This document shows, in pieces, positions 32,831-41,556 of a stretch of DNA of 43,665 nucleotides. Under the pieces are notes generated by a model. The model saw only the letters and a program-made list of their open reading frames with translations, was not told where the DNA came from and searched no databases. How positions within the stretch are numbered: the stretch's first letter is position 1; each line of letters begins with the position of its first letter. Origin of the DNA: a bacterium (GTDB lineage: Bacteria; RBG-13-66-14; B26-G2; WVWN01); assembly GCA_035529855.1 (NCBI GenBank), contig DATKVX010000074.1, positions 1 through 43,665 of the forward strand, given 5' to 3'. The translations under genes and the position numbers were made by a program.

Positions 32831-34032
32831 TGACCGACGATAACGACGACCCTCTTTCCATCCGGAGCGTGAATTTCGACTCGCCGGCCCAGGCGAGGGA
32901 GCTGATGGCCGCCGTCGGCGTCGCGCCGCGCGGCGTGGAGATAATGGCGGCGAAGTTCACCTCCCGGGCCCTGTATATAAGGAACCTTCATCCGGCCGCG
33001 GCCAATATCCTCAAACAGGTGGCGTTGTCGTCCGGCGCCGAAGCCGCCGTTCACCGGGAGGCGGTTACGTGTCGCGTCGCCCGCAGCGACGCCGTTTTGT
33101 TCGGTACCGCGAAGGAACTCTCCCTCATAGGTCAAAAATTAACGGGACAGGATTTCGGCCTGGACGCTTTGGGCCGAGGGGTGTTACGGGCGCTCGCCTC
33201 GTGGGACGCGGTCCCCGAGCTAACGTTAAAGGGAGAGCGCCGGCGGCTCGATAGGCCGCTGGTGATGGGGATAGTGAACGTCACGCCGGACTCGTTCTCG
33301 GACGGCGGCGAATTCGAAACACCCGTTGCGGCGACGGCGCGCGCGCGCCGGTTGCTCGAGCACGGCGCGGACCTGGTCGACGTCGGCGGCGAGTCGACGC
33401 GCCCGGGCGCGGCGTACGTATCGGCCGAGGAGGAGCTGCGCCGGGTGCTGCCGGTGGTGGAGGCGATAGCGCCGGATTACCCGGTATCGGTGGATACGCG
33501 GAAGGCCGCGGTGGCGAGGAAGTGCGCCCAGGCCGGCGCCGCGATTATAAACGACGTCTCCGCCGGCCGCGACGACCCCGCGATAGCGGACGTATGCGGC
33601 GAGTTCGGCCTCCCGTACGTCGTCATGCACATGCAGGGCACGCCGGGCGATATGCAAAAAGACCCGCGCTACGACGACGTCGTCGGCGAAGTGCGGGATT
33701 TCCTGGCCGCTCGAGCCGAGTGGGCGAAGGCGCAGGGCGTCGCCGAGATAGTCGTCGACCCGGGCATCGGCTTCGGCAAGACGCTCGACCATAACCTGGC
33801 GCTGCTCAATAACGTACCGGCGCTGGCGGACCTGGGTTACCCGGTAATGGTCGGGCACTCGCGCAAGTCGTTCATCGGCGACTTGACGGGCGCGGAGGTG
33901 AACGGCCGGCTGGCCGGCTCGCTGGCGGCGGCGCTGATAGCGGCCCGCCGCGGCGCGCATATACTCAGGGTGCACGACGTCGCGGCGACGGCGCAGGCTT
34001 TGGCCGTCGCGTCGGCGGTAACCGGTTCATAA
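32830..34032 (+). CDS. folP: Dihydropteroate synthase with an N-terminal extension
   Basis: A 400-residue protein whose last ~270 residues are a complete dihydropteroate synthase: MGIVNVTPDSFSDGG, VDVGGESTRPGA, SVDTRKAAVARKCAQAG, INDVSAG, VMHMQGTPGDMQ and MVGHSRKSFIG. It condenses p-aminobenzoate with dihydropterin pyrophosphate in folate synthesis. The first ~125 residues form an additional domain (PRGVEIMAAKFTSRALYIRNL; ILKQVALSSGAEAAVHREA) seen in some bacterial FolP proteins and of unknown role. The gene overlaps ftsH by one base and is followed two bases later by cdaA, the common ftsH-folP-cdaA order. Confidence 0.95.
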   Translation: MTDDNDDPLSIRSVNFDSPAQARELMAAVGVAPRGVEIMAAKFTSRALYIRNLHPAAANILKQVALSSGAEAAVHREAVTCRVARSDAVLFGTAKELSLIGQKLTGQDFGLDALGRGVLRALASWDAVPELTLKGERRRLDRPLVMGIVNVTPDSFSDGGEFETPVAATARARRLLEHGADLVDVGGESTRPGAAYVSAEEELRRVLPVVEAIAPDYPVSVDTRKAAVARKCAQAGAAIINDVSAGRDDPAIADVCGEFGLPYVVMHMQGTPGDMQKDPRYDDVVGEVRDFLAARAEWAKAQGVAEIVVDPGIGFGKTLDHNLALLNNVPALADLGYPVMVGHSRKSFIGDLTGAEVNGRLAGSLAAALIAARRGAHILRVHDVAATAQALAVASAVTGS

Positions 34033-34033
34033 T

Positions 34034-34783
34034 ATGTTCGGCCTATCTTTCAGAGTTCAAGACGCGGTAGACATCCTGGTGATGGCGTTCGTCATCTACC
34101 GGTTGATGCTGCTGGTGCGGGGAACGCCGGCGGCCCCTATGGCCGCGGGCGCGGTCATCGTGGCCGTCGTCGCCGGCGCGGCCTCGTTGTTCAGCCTGCA
34201 CTCGATCAACTGGTTCTTCGAGCACCTGCGCGGCGTATGGTTCATAGCGGCCATCATCGTCTTCCAACCCGAGCTACGAAAGGCGCTGGGCTTAATCGGC
34301 AAGAACCGATTGGTGCGGGCGGTCCTGGGCCGAAAGGAGACGACGATAGACATCGTCGTGAACGCGGCCTTCGAGTTCGCCGCCACCCGCGTAGGGGCGC
34401 TCCTCGTCTTCGAGCGGACCGTCCCGTTGGGCAGCTACGTCGAGCGGGGCGTCCGCCTAAACAGCGAGATATCGCGCGAGCTCTTGGGTGCCATATTCGA
34501 CGCTCACTCGCCGCTGCACGACGGCGCGGCCATAATCGAGGGTGACCGGGTCGCGGCCGCGGCCGTGATGTTGCCCCTTACCGAAAACCCGGAGGTCGCG
34601 AAGAGCCGCGGCGCCCGCCACCGCGCCGCCCTCGGCATAACGGAGGTCACGGACGCCGTGGTCGTCGTTATATCGGAGGAGACGGGCCGGGTGGCCATCG
34701 CGGCCGACGGCCGGTTGAACCCGGTGACGGGCGTGGAAGATTTGAAAGCGTCGCTGCAGGATTATTTGAAAGGCAGGTTGTAG
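34034..34783 (+). CDS. cdaA: Diadenylate cyclase CdaA (c-di-AMP synthase)
   Basis: A 249-residue membrane enzyme joining two ATP into cyclic di-AMP. Three N-terminal hydrophobic helices (about residues 10-28, 35-55 and 65-78) are followed by the DAC domain with both catalytic motifs: DGA at 163-165 in SPLHDGAAIIEG and RHR at 195-197 in GARHRAALG. Length is normal (about 250-280). It is followed 8 bases later by its usual regulator gene cdaR, and c-di-AMP breakdown (pgpH) is encoded four genes downstream counting from cdaA. Confidence 0.96.
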   Translation: MFGLSFRVQDAVDILVMAFVIYRLMLLVRGTPAAPMAAGAVIVAVVAGAASLFSLHSINWFFEHLRGVWFIAAIIVFQPELRKALGLIGKNRLVRAVLGRKETTIDIVVNAAFEFAATRVGALLVFERTVPLGSYVERGVRLNSEISRELLGAIFDAHSPLHDGAAIIEGDRVAAAAVMLPLTENPEVAKSRGARHRAALGITEVTDAVVVVISEETGRVAIAADGRLNPVTGVEDLKASLQDYLKGRL

Positions 34784-34791
34784 GCCGGGGT

Positions 34792-35727
34792 ATGCCTCGC
34801 CGCGTCGAGATGGAATTACGCGGGCGCTTGCGGCGCCTTTTCGGCAACTTGGGCTTTAAGGTTCTGGCCCTCCTACTCGCCGTCCTGTTCTGGTTCTTCA
34901 TCGCCAGCGGCCGGGAGGGCTATCGCGAAATCGAGGCGCCGCTCGAGCTAGAGGGCGTGCCGGACGGTATCACGGTAAACAGCCCCCAGCCCGAGAAGGT
35001 GTCTTTCCGCGTGGCCGGGAAAGGGCGGGACCTGTTCGGCCTCCGCGCCGCCGATTTCAAAGTGGTAATAAACCTGGCCGACAAGGACGCCGGCGTGTAT
35101 CCCGTAGGCCTTACCACCGCGGACGTTATCTACGCCGGCGACGAGGACGTGAAGGTCGAGGAGATATTGAGCGAGAGGACCGTAATCGTGGAGCTCGAGC
35201 GCCGCGTTACGAAGGCCGTCCCCGTAGAGGTGGATTTCTCCGGTTCGCCTCGAGCCGGGTTCTATTTAGGAGTGCCGGAGGTCCAGCCGCCCAAGGCCAC
35301 CCTCTACGGCTCGGTTAGGGTACTGGATAAGGTGCGGGCGGTATCGGTGGTGGTGGACGCCGAGGGGCGCGACGCGCCGTTCGCGGCCCAGGTACCCATT
35401 AAAGCCCCCGCCGGCATCACGCTCGTGGGGGCCGACGAGGTGCTGGTATCGGTACCGGTAGGCCCGGGCGAGCGTCTGTCTTTCGGCGGCGTGCGGGTAA
35501 CGGCGCGAGGCGCCGAGCGCGGCGCGTACGAGCTGAGGCCGGCCGAGGTTTCGGTTACGCTGGAGGGCGAGGCCGGCCGGCTGGCGGCGTTGGGGCCGCT
35601 TTCGGCCGAGGTCTATCCGCGGGGTCCGGGCAAGTATCCGGTGCGCGTAAACGTACCGGACCACGTAACCCTTATCGCCGTAACCCCGGGCGAGGTCGAA
35701 GCGGCGCTGGTCGCCGCGACGAGGTAA
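34792..35727 (+). CDS. cdaR: YbbR-domain protein CdaR, regulator of CdaA
   Basis: A 311-residue protein with one N-terminal membrane helix (about residues 19-37, VLALLLAVLFWFFIASG) followed by three tandem extracytoplasmic YbbR repeats. Typical repeat features appear in REIEAPLELEGVPDGITV, AVPVEVDFSGSPRAGFYLG and VSVTLEGEAGRLAALG. CdaR binds CdaA across the membrane and modulates c-di-AMP production. Here glmM, the third member of the usual cdaA-cdaR-glmM set, is absent and phoH follows two bases later. Confidence 0.92.
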   Translation: MPRRVEMELRGRLRRLFGNLGFKVLALLLAVLFWFFIASGREGYREIEAPLELEGVPDGITVNSPQPEKVSFRVAGKGRDLFGLRAADFKVVINLADKDAGVYPVGLTTADVIYAGDEDVKVEEILSERTVIVELERRVTKAVPVEVDFSGSPRAGFYLGVPEVQPPKATLYGSVRVLDKVRAVSVVVDAEGRDAPFAAQVPIKAPAGITLVGADEVLVSVPVGPGERLSFGGVRVTARGAERGAYELRPAEVSVTLEGEAGRLAALGPLSAEVYPRGPGKYPVRVNVPDHVTLIAVTPGEVEAALVAATR

Positions 35728-35728
35728 T

Positions 35729-36796
35729 ATGAAGGTTAAGGACCACAAGAAGGGCGAAACGTCGGGCTCGTTTACGGCGCGGCTCTATATTCCGGACAAC
35801 GACCAGGCGGCCGCGTTCTACGGCCCGGGCGACCGGAACCTGAAGCAGGCCGAGGAGATGTTCGGCGTGCATATCGTCGCCCGGGGCAACGAACTCGTCA
35901 TCCGCGGCGAGGAAGCGGCGGTGGACCGCGTCGCCGAGCTCTTCGAGCAGGTGCTCGAGTCCAGCGAGGGGGCGCCCGGGGCCGCGGGCTCGCAGATCGG
36001 TTACGCCCTGGAGGCGCTGCGGAGCGACCCCGCGACGGAGCTGGGTGAGCTGTTGTCCGAGGCCATCCCGGTGCCGTCGCGGCGCCGCTTCATCAGGCCC
36101 CGGACGGCGGGCCAGCGCACGTACGCCCGCAGCATCCGCGACCACACCATAATTTTCGCCATCGGCCCGGCGGGCACGGGGAAGACCTACATCGCGATGG
36201 CCATGGCGGTCGATATGCTGATGAGGGAAGAGGTGCGGCGCGTGGTATTGGTCCGGCCCGCGGTGGAGGCGGGCGAGAAGCTGGGGTACCTCCCCGGCGA
36301 CTTCACCGAGAAGGTCGCGCCTTATTTAAGACCGCTCTACGACGCGCTCCACGACATGATGGATTTCGACCGGGCGATGCGGCTCATCGAGCGGGGCGTG
36401 GTAGAGGTGGTGCCCCTGGCCTATATGCGAGGGCGGACGCTCAACGAGTCTTTCGTCGTACTGGACGAGGCGCAGAATACCACCTACGAGCAGATGAAGA
36501 TGTTCCTCACCCGGCTGGGTTTCGGCTCCAAAGCGGTGGTGACGGGCGACATCACGCAGATAGACCTGGAAGAGAACGTCCGCTCCGGCCTGGTCGAAGT
36601 CCAGGATATATTGAAAGGTTTGGACGGCACCGACTTCGTCTACCTCACGCGGCGCGACGTCGTGCGCCATCCCATAATACAACGCGTGGTGGACGCGTAC
36701 GACGGGTACGAGGCGAAGCATCGCGTAGACCGGCGCGCCTCCGCGGCCCGGGCCGGCAAGCGGCGGCCCGGCGGCCGGCCCCCTTCGGAAGAGTAA
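35729..36796 (+). CDS. phoH: PhoH family ATPase
   Basis: A 355-residue protein. The first ~100 residues form a KH-like RNA-binding segment (FYGPGDRNLKQAEEMFGVHIVARGNELVIRG in pieces). The PhoH ATPase core has Walker A FAIGPAGTGKTYIAMAMAV, the conserved VLVRPAVEAGEKLGYLPGD, and Walker B-like VLDEAQNTTYEQMKMFLTR. The C-terminal ~30 residues are basic. PhoH-like proteins act in RNA metabolism and commonly sit next to ybeY, as here (two genes away). The TAG is 9 bases before the GTG of pgpH. Confidence 0.95.
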   Translation: MKVKDHKKGETSGSFTARLYIPDNDQAAAFYGPGDRNLKQAEEMFGVHIVARGNELVIRGEEAAVDRVAELFEQVLESSEGAPGAAGSQIGYALEALRSDPATELGELLSEAIPVPSRRRFIRPRTAGQRTYARSIRDHTIIFAIGPAGTGKTYIAMAMAVDMLMREEVRRVVLVRPAVEAGEKLGYLPGDFTEKVAPYLRPLYDALHDMMDFDRAMRLIERGVVEVVPLAYMRGRTLNESFVVLDEAQNTTYEQMKMFLTRLGFGSKAVVTGDITQIDLEENVRSGLVEVQDILKGLDGTDFVYLTRRDVVRHPIIQRVVDAYDGYEAKHRVDRRASAARAGKRRPGGRPPSEE

Positions 36797-36805
36797 GGGA
36801 TTACC

Positions 36806-39091
36806 GTGGCGTTCGGTAAAAGATCTCGGGTAAGGTTGCGGCGGCTTTTCGCCGGCCGGCCGCGCGGCGTCGGCCGGAAGAGGGCCGAGAAGCCGTGGCG
36901 TCGCCTCAATACCAAGCGCGCCGCGATAGGCCTGGCCACTTTCGTCGCGCTCTCGGTCCTCGTTACGCCCAGCCAATTTTTCCGCCGTCCGCAGCTCACG
37001 GAGGGGGAGATAGCGAAGACGGACATTACGGCGCCCTACAAATTCGCGGTGTATAAAGACCGCTCGACGCTGCGGCACGAAGAGGACGAGGCCGCGGCGC
37101 GGGTGCTGCCCGTCTTCCGCCAAAACCCCCATATCGCCGGCATCGCCGACGACGAGCTTTCCGAGTTTTTCGTCATATTGCGGCAGCTGGGGGACACGTA
37201 CGCGGCCAAGAGCGGCCACGAACGGGAGGCGTTCGTGGACGAGCTGAGCATCGCCCTCAGCCGCGATACGCTCGTCTTCCTGTTGGAAGCCGAATCCGAA
37301 ACTTTGGACGCCGTTCGCCGCCGTTCCTCGGAGTTGCTGGCGTCGCTGTTCGCCGACGGCATACTGGATACCGCCGAAATCGAGCGCCGGGGGTTGGGGA
37401 AGACGGCGACGTTGCTCGAGCGCGAGGGCGAGGCCGAAGCCATCGTGAGCACCGAGGAACTTTTGAGCCCGGCGACGGCCGCGGGGCGGGCGCGCGCGCT
37501 GGCCGTTAAAGACGCGTCGCTGTCGCCCGAGGAAGGCCGGGCCGTATCCGAAGTCGTAGCCTTGAACGTACGACCCAACCTCTTGTACGACGAAACCGAG
37601 ACCGAACGCCGGCGCCGCGAGGCGCGAACCGCGGTAGAACCCGTCGAGCGATGGGTGGAAGAGAACGAGAAGATAGTACAACGTAATAACGTCGTAACGC
37701 GCGCCCAGATCCGCGCGGTGGCCGCCCTTTATTCCGGCAGGACGGTACGAAACCTCGCCGTGTCCTTAGGCGGCCGGTCTTTGCTCGTCGCGCTCGTGCT
37801 CGGCGTTTTGGGCATATTTTTCTTCCGCTACAGGCCGTCGCTGCGCGCCCAGCTTCGTTACTGGTGGATGTTGGCGGTCGTCCTGGCGGCGTCGTGTTTC
37901 GTTTCGCGGGCGCTGGCCTTGCTCCTTATCAATTATTCGCCGTTGTCGCTGTATATCTTCGCGGCCTGTCTGGGCGCGATGCTCATAACGCTGTTGGTGG
38001 ACGTGGGCTTCGGCTTCGTCACCGCGATGACGCTGGCGGTACTGTCCGGCGTGATGGCCGGCGTGGCGTTCCGACCCATGGTTATATCGTTGTCGGCCGC
38101 CACGGTAGGGGTATTCCTGGTGGCGCACATCCGGCGGAGGACCGACTTCTATCGCGTTTTCGCCGGCATCGCTCTCGCCTCGGCGGCGGCGGCGGTGGGC
38201 ATAGGGCTAGTCGATATGTCGCCCTGGCGGGAAATCGGCGAGGAGATTGCGTGGGGTACGGTACTCGCCGCGGCCAGCGTCGCCATATTGGCCATACTGC
38301 TGCCGCTGTTCGAGATGACGTTCGACGTCGTTACGGACCTCAAGTTGCTGGAGCTCGCGGACTTGAACCAACCGCTGCTCCGCCAACTATTGTTGGAGGC
38401 GCCGGGGACGTACCACCACAGCATCGTGGTGGGCAGCCTGGCGGAGGTGGCGGCGGGCGCGGTGGGCGCGAACCCGCTTTTGGCGCGCGTCGCCTCCTAC
38501 TACCACGACATCGGGAAGTTGCGGGCGCCGTCCTATTTCGCCGAGAACACCGGTTCCGAAAGCGCGCGCCACGAGCACCTGTCGCCCCAGATGAGCAGCT
38601 TGGTCGTCGCTTCCCACACCAAGCAGGGCGCCAAAGTCGCGGAGGAGGCCGGCCTGCCGCCCCCCATCATAGAAGCCGTAATCGAGCATCACGGCACGGG
38701 CCTGATATCCTTCTTCTACCAGGAGGCCCTGAAGTTGGACGAGCATCGGGTCCTGGCCGAGGACGACTTCCGCTACCCGGGGCCCAAACCCCACAGCAAG
38801 GTCTCCGCTATAATCATGTTGGCCGACGCCGTGGAGTCCGCGTCGCGCTCCCTCGAGGGCCCGACGCCCACCAGCATTCGGTCGATGGTCGAGAAGATCG
38901 TGGGCGCGCGGCTGGCCGACGGCCAGCTCGACGAGTGTGAGCTTACCCTCGCCGAAATACAGCTCGTTAAAGAGAGTTTAATAAAAGCCCTGAACAGCAT
39001 ATTCCATATCCGGCCCACTTATCCCGAAGATGGGGAACAATACGTCGTCCCGTATCTGTCTACGCATTCTGCCGAAACTAAGTCGAACTAG
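36806..39091 (+). CDS. pgpH: 7TM-HD phosphodiesterase (PgpH type, c-di-AMP degrading)
   Basis: A 761-residue membrane protein starting at GTG 36806. An N-terminal helix (about residues 35-52) leads to a ~270-residue extracytoplasmic 7TMR-HDED domain, then about seven membrane helices (roughly 310-500), then a cytoplasmic HD domain: APGTYHHSIVVGSLAEVAA, YYHDIGKLRAPSYFAEN, the EHHGTGLISFFY stretch and MLADAVESASRSL carry the HD metal ligands. PgpH in Listeria hydrolyses c-di-AMP to pApA, so this gene is the predicted counterpart of CdaA. Its 3' end overlaps ybeY by 62 bases. Confidence 0.95.
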   Translation: MAFGKRSRVRLRRLFAGRPRGVGRKRAEKPWRRLNTKRAAIGLATFVALSVLVTPSQFFRRPQLTEGEIAKTDITAPYKFAVYKDRSTLRHEEDEAAARVLPVFRQNPHIAGIADDELSEFFVILRQLGDTYAAKSGHEREAFVDELSIALSRDTLVFLLEAESETLDAVRRRSSELLASLFADGILDTAEIERRGLGKTATLLEREGEAEAIVSTEELLSPATAAGRARALAVKDASLSPEEGRAVSEVVALNVRPNLLYDETETERRRREARTAVEPVERWVEENEKIVQRNNVVTRAQIRAVAALYSGRTVRNLAVSLGGRSLLVALVLGVLGIFFFRYRPSLRAQLRYWWMLAVVLAASCFVSRALALLLINYSPLSLYIFAACLGAMLITLLVDVGFGFVTAMTLAVLSGVMAGVAFRPMVISLSAATVGVFLVAHIRRRTDFYRVFAGIALASAAAAVGIGLVDMSPWREIGEEIAWGTVLAAASVAILAILLPLFEMTFDVVTDLKLLELADLNQPLLRQLLLEAPGTYHHSIVVGSLAEVAAGAVGANPLLARVASYYHDIGKLRAPSYFAENTGSESARHEHLSPQMSSLVVASHTKQGAKVAEEAGLPPPIIEAVIEHHGTGLISFFYQEALKLDEHRVLAEDDFRYPGPKPHSKVSAIIMLADAVESASRSLEGPTPTSIRSMVEKIVGARLADGQLDECELTLAEIQLVKESLIKALNSIFHIRPTYPEDGEQYVVPYLSTHSAETKSN

Positions 39092-39482
39092 CCGGCGGCG
39101 GCTGGAGGCGTTGATCGCCCGCTACCGTGAACGGTGCGGCGTCCCGCGTCGGGCGGTGGTCGAGGTAACGGTAGCGGACGACGCGCTGCTGGCGGAATTG
39201 AACCGGAAGTACCGCCGGCGAGAGGGCCCTACGGACGTACTGGCGTTTCCCATAGGACGGGACCCGGTGGAACCGGAGGAGATGTGGTTGTGGGGCGAGG
39301 TTTACGTTTCGGTAGACCGGGCCCGCGAGCAGGCCGAGCGCCGGGGCGTAGCGTTGGACGAAGAGCTCGCCGCCCTCGTGGCCCACGGCCTGCTCCACCT
39401 GGCCGGATACGACGACGATGGCGACGAGGCCCGCGCCGAGATGGAGCGGGCCGCAAACGACCTCACGGCCGAGGCCGGATAA
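39030..39482 (+). CDS. ybeY: Endoribonuclease YbeY (rRNA maturation)
   Basis: A 150-residue protein (ATG 39030, inside the end of pgpH). The core has the expected VTVADDALLAELNRKYRR, GPTDVLAFPIG and LWGEVYVSVDRAREQA blocks. The zinc motif reads HGLLHLAGYDDDGDEARAEM: His119 and His123 are present, but the third ligand, normally histidine in GYDH (E. coli His124), is Asp129. Asp or Lys-Asp variants are found in some lineages such as Bacteroidetes, so it may still bind metal. YbeY trims 16S rRNA 3' ends and works in ribosome quality control. Confidence 0.93.
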   Translation: MGNNTSSRICLRILPKLSRTSRRRLEALIARYRERCGVPRRAVVEVTVADDALLAELNRKYRRREGPTDVLAFPIGRDPVEPEEMWLWGEVYVSVDRAREQAERRGVALDEELAALVAHGLLHLAGYDDDGDEARAEMERAANDLTAEAG

Positions 39483-39491
39483 GGGTATAAC

Positions 39492-40235
39492 GTGACCGCG
39501 GCTAAGAACAAGCGACCGTCGAAGAGGGGTCTCTTTTTAAGGGAAGGGGGCCTCGCCCGCTCCTTCAACAGCGCGTTGGAGGGTATCGTCTACGCCCTCC
39601 GCACCCAGCGCAACGTTAAGATCCATTTCGTCATCACGGCCCTGGTTTTATTCGCCAGCGTTTGGTTGTCCATCACCAAGACCGAGCTCATATTATTACT
39701 TGTAACGATCGCGCTGGTCCTTATCACCGAAATGATAAACTCCTCGCTCGAGGTCTTGCTAGACCTGGCGGTGGAGAGGTACCATCCGATGGCGCGCATC
39801 GCCAAGGACGTCGCCGCGGGCGCGGTCCTGTTCGCGACGCTGAACGCGGTTGTAGTCGGTTATCTCATATTCTTCGAGGCCCTCAAGGGCCCCATCGTAA
39901 CGACGATCGTGAGCGTGCGGCGGGCGCCCGAGCACGTGGCGGTGGTCGCGTTGGGTCTGACCATCCTGTTGGTTCTAACGTTGAAGGCGTTCACGGGGAA
40001 AGGGACTTTCCTGCGCGGCGGCCTCCCCAGCGGCCACGCCGCGGCCGCTTTCGGCTTGTGGACCGCGGCGTCGCTTTTGAGCCGCAATCCGTTGGTCGCT
40101 ACCATAACGTTTATCTTGGCGCTGATTATCGGCGTTTCGCGCGTCCGTTTGGGCATACATTCCTTGCTCGAGATTGCCGCGGGCGCTTTTCTGGGTATCG
40201 GCGTTACGGCGCTCTGCTTTTGGGTATTCACGTAG
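39492..40235 (+). CDS. Diacylglycerol/undecaprenol kinase fused to PAP2 phosphatase
   Basis: A 247-residue membrane protein from GTG 39492. Residues ~20-130 are a DgkA-type lipid kinase: ALEGIVYALRTQRNVKIHF, then the active-site helix TEMINSSLEVLLDLAVE (Glu80, Asn83, Glu87). Residues ~145-247 are a PAP2 phosphatase with GLPSGHAAAAFG (179-182 PSGH) and SRVRLGIHSLLEI (216-223). Kinase and phosphatase probably act on undecaprenol or diacylglycerol in the inner membrane. Such fusions are known in several phyla. Opposing activities in one chain suggest control of the lipid carrier phosphate pool. Confidence 0.9.
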   Translation: MTAAKNKRPSKRGLFLREGGLARSFNSALEGIVYALRTQRNVKIHFVITALVLFASVWLSITKTELILLLVTIALVLITEMINSSLEVLLDLAVERYHPMARIAKDVAAGAVLFATLNAVVVGYLIFFEALKGPIVTTIVSVRRAPEHVAVVALGLTILLVLTLKAFTGKGTFLRGGLPSGHAAAAFGLWTAASLLSRNPLVATITFILALIIGVSRVRLGIHSLLEIAAGAFLGIGVTALCFWVFT

Positions 40236-40266
40236 AGCCGTGGCGTAAGAAGCGAGGTGCATGTAG

Positions 40267-41496
40267 TTGGACGAGCCCCCATCACTTATTACGGTCGTCG
40301 CGTTAGTCGCGGCGTACGGCGTTTTCGTCGTCGCACGCTGGGCCGTAGTGGCGAACGCGACGCGCGACCGCAACCCGGCAGGGGAGGGCGCGGGTAAACC
40401 GGCAGTCCCGTTAGCCGTACTGAACGCGCTCTTCTTCGTCGAGGTATTCTTACTGATCGCCGCTTCGTACTCGGCCGCGACGCTTTTGGCGTTCGAGGCG
40501 CCGGCGCTGCCTTTGGCCGCGGCGTGGCTCATTTGCGCCGCGGGGCTCTTCGTGGTGCGGGCGGCGGCGCGCGCGGTGCTACCGGCTGCCGCGGCGAGGT
40601 CGCTCGGCCGCTTCATAAGGCCGGTGGCCAAGTTCCTTTACCTGTTGCTGTTTCCGCTGATTTGGACCGCCAAAACGATCGCGCTGGTGCTCGCCAAGGT
40701 TACGCGCGCCGGCATCGACCCCGCGGCTGTTTCGCCCGCCGCCGAGTTGGAGGCCTTATGCGGCGTGGGTGGCGCGCGGCTGGCCGAGGAAGAGCGGGAG
40801 ATGATAAACGGCATCTTCAGCATCCGCGAGACGGTGGCGCGGGAGGTCATGGTGCCGCGCGTCGAAATGGTGACGGTGGACATCCGCGACCCGCTGGACG
40901 AGATAAAACGAATCGTCATAGCCAAGGGCTTTTCGCGGATTCCGGTGGTGGATGAATCCCCCGACGCTGTCTTGGGCATCCTCCACGCCAAGGACATCTT
41001 CAAGCTCGAGGACACGGGCGAGGGTTTGAGGTCCGTTTTGCGGGAACCTTTTTACGTCCCCGAGTCCAAGAGGGTCAACGAGCTCCTGCGGGAGTTCCGC
41101 TCGGCCAAGGTACAGTTCGCCATCGTCGTCGACGAATACGGCGGCACCGCGGGCCTTATAACGCTCGAGGACACGCTGGAAGAGATCGTGGGCGAGATCC
41201 ACGACGAGTACGACGCCGAGGTGAAGCTGCTGGAGAAGGTCGGCGACGACGTTTGGCTTATAGCGGGCCGCGCCGACATAGGCGAGTTGAACGAGCAGCT
41301 CGGCATCGCCATACCGGAGGAAGAATTCGAGACCGTGGGCGGTTTCATCTCGGCTTTGTCCGGGAAAGTCCCCGAGACGGGCGAGCGGCTGTCGTACGAG
41401 AATCTGGATTTTTACGTTACCGCGGCCGACGCGCGGAGGGTCAAACAGGTCCGCCTTACCGTCGCGCCCGAAGGCCGGGGCGATGGTAAGGATTAG
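40267..41496 (+). CDS. CorC/hemolysin C-like CBS-domain membrane protein
   Basis: A 409-residue protein starting at TTG 40267, with no strong ribosome binding site. Four hydrophobic segments occupy residues ~5-135 in a reduced, DUF21-like membrane part. A helical stretch EEEREMINGIFSIRETVAREVMVPRVEM leads to a CBS pair (about 205-320, with GFSRIPVVDESPDAVLGILHAKD and FAIVVDEYGGTAGLITLEDTLEEIVGEI) and a C-terminal CorC_HlyC domain (WLIAGRADIGELNEQLG). Family members bind adenine nucleotides at the CBS pair and take part in Mg2+/Co2+ efflux or membrane maintenance. It often neighbours ybeY, as here. Confidence 0.92.
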   Translation: MDEPPSLITVVALVAAYGVFVVARWAVVANATRDRNPAGEGAGKPAVPLAVLNALFFVEVFLLIAASYSAATLLAFEAPALPLAAAWLICAAGLFVVRAAARAVLPAAAARSLGRFIRPVAKFLYLLLFPLIWTAKTIALVLAKVTRAGIDPAAVSPAAELEALCGVGGARLAEEEREMINGIFSIRETVAREVMVPRVEMVTVDIRDPLDEIKRIVIAKGFSRIPVVDESPDAVLGILHAKDIFKLEDTGEGLRSVLREPFYVPESKRVNELLREFRSAKVQFAIVVDEYGGTAGLITLEDTLEEIVGEIHDEYDAEVKLLEKVGDDVWLIAGRADIGELNEQLGIAIPEEEFETVGGFISALSGKVPETGERLSYENLDFYVTAADARRVKQVRLTVAPEGRGDGKD

Positions 41497-41556
41497 ACTT
41501 GACTCCGCGCCGGCGGTAGGTTATTACTCTAAAAACTTTTCCCGGGAGCCTCGATT

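Noticed and set aside
36326-37681. 451-residue minus-strand open frame opposite phoH and pgpH
   Set aside because: It spans the junction of two real genes on the other strand and carries no motif, so it is a compositional artefact.
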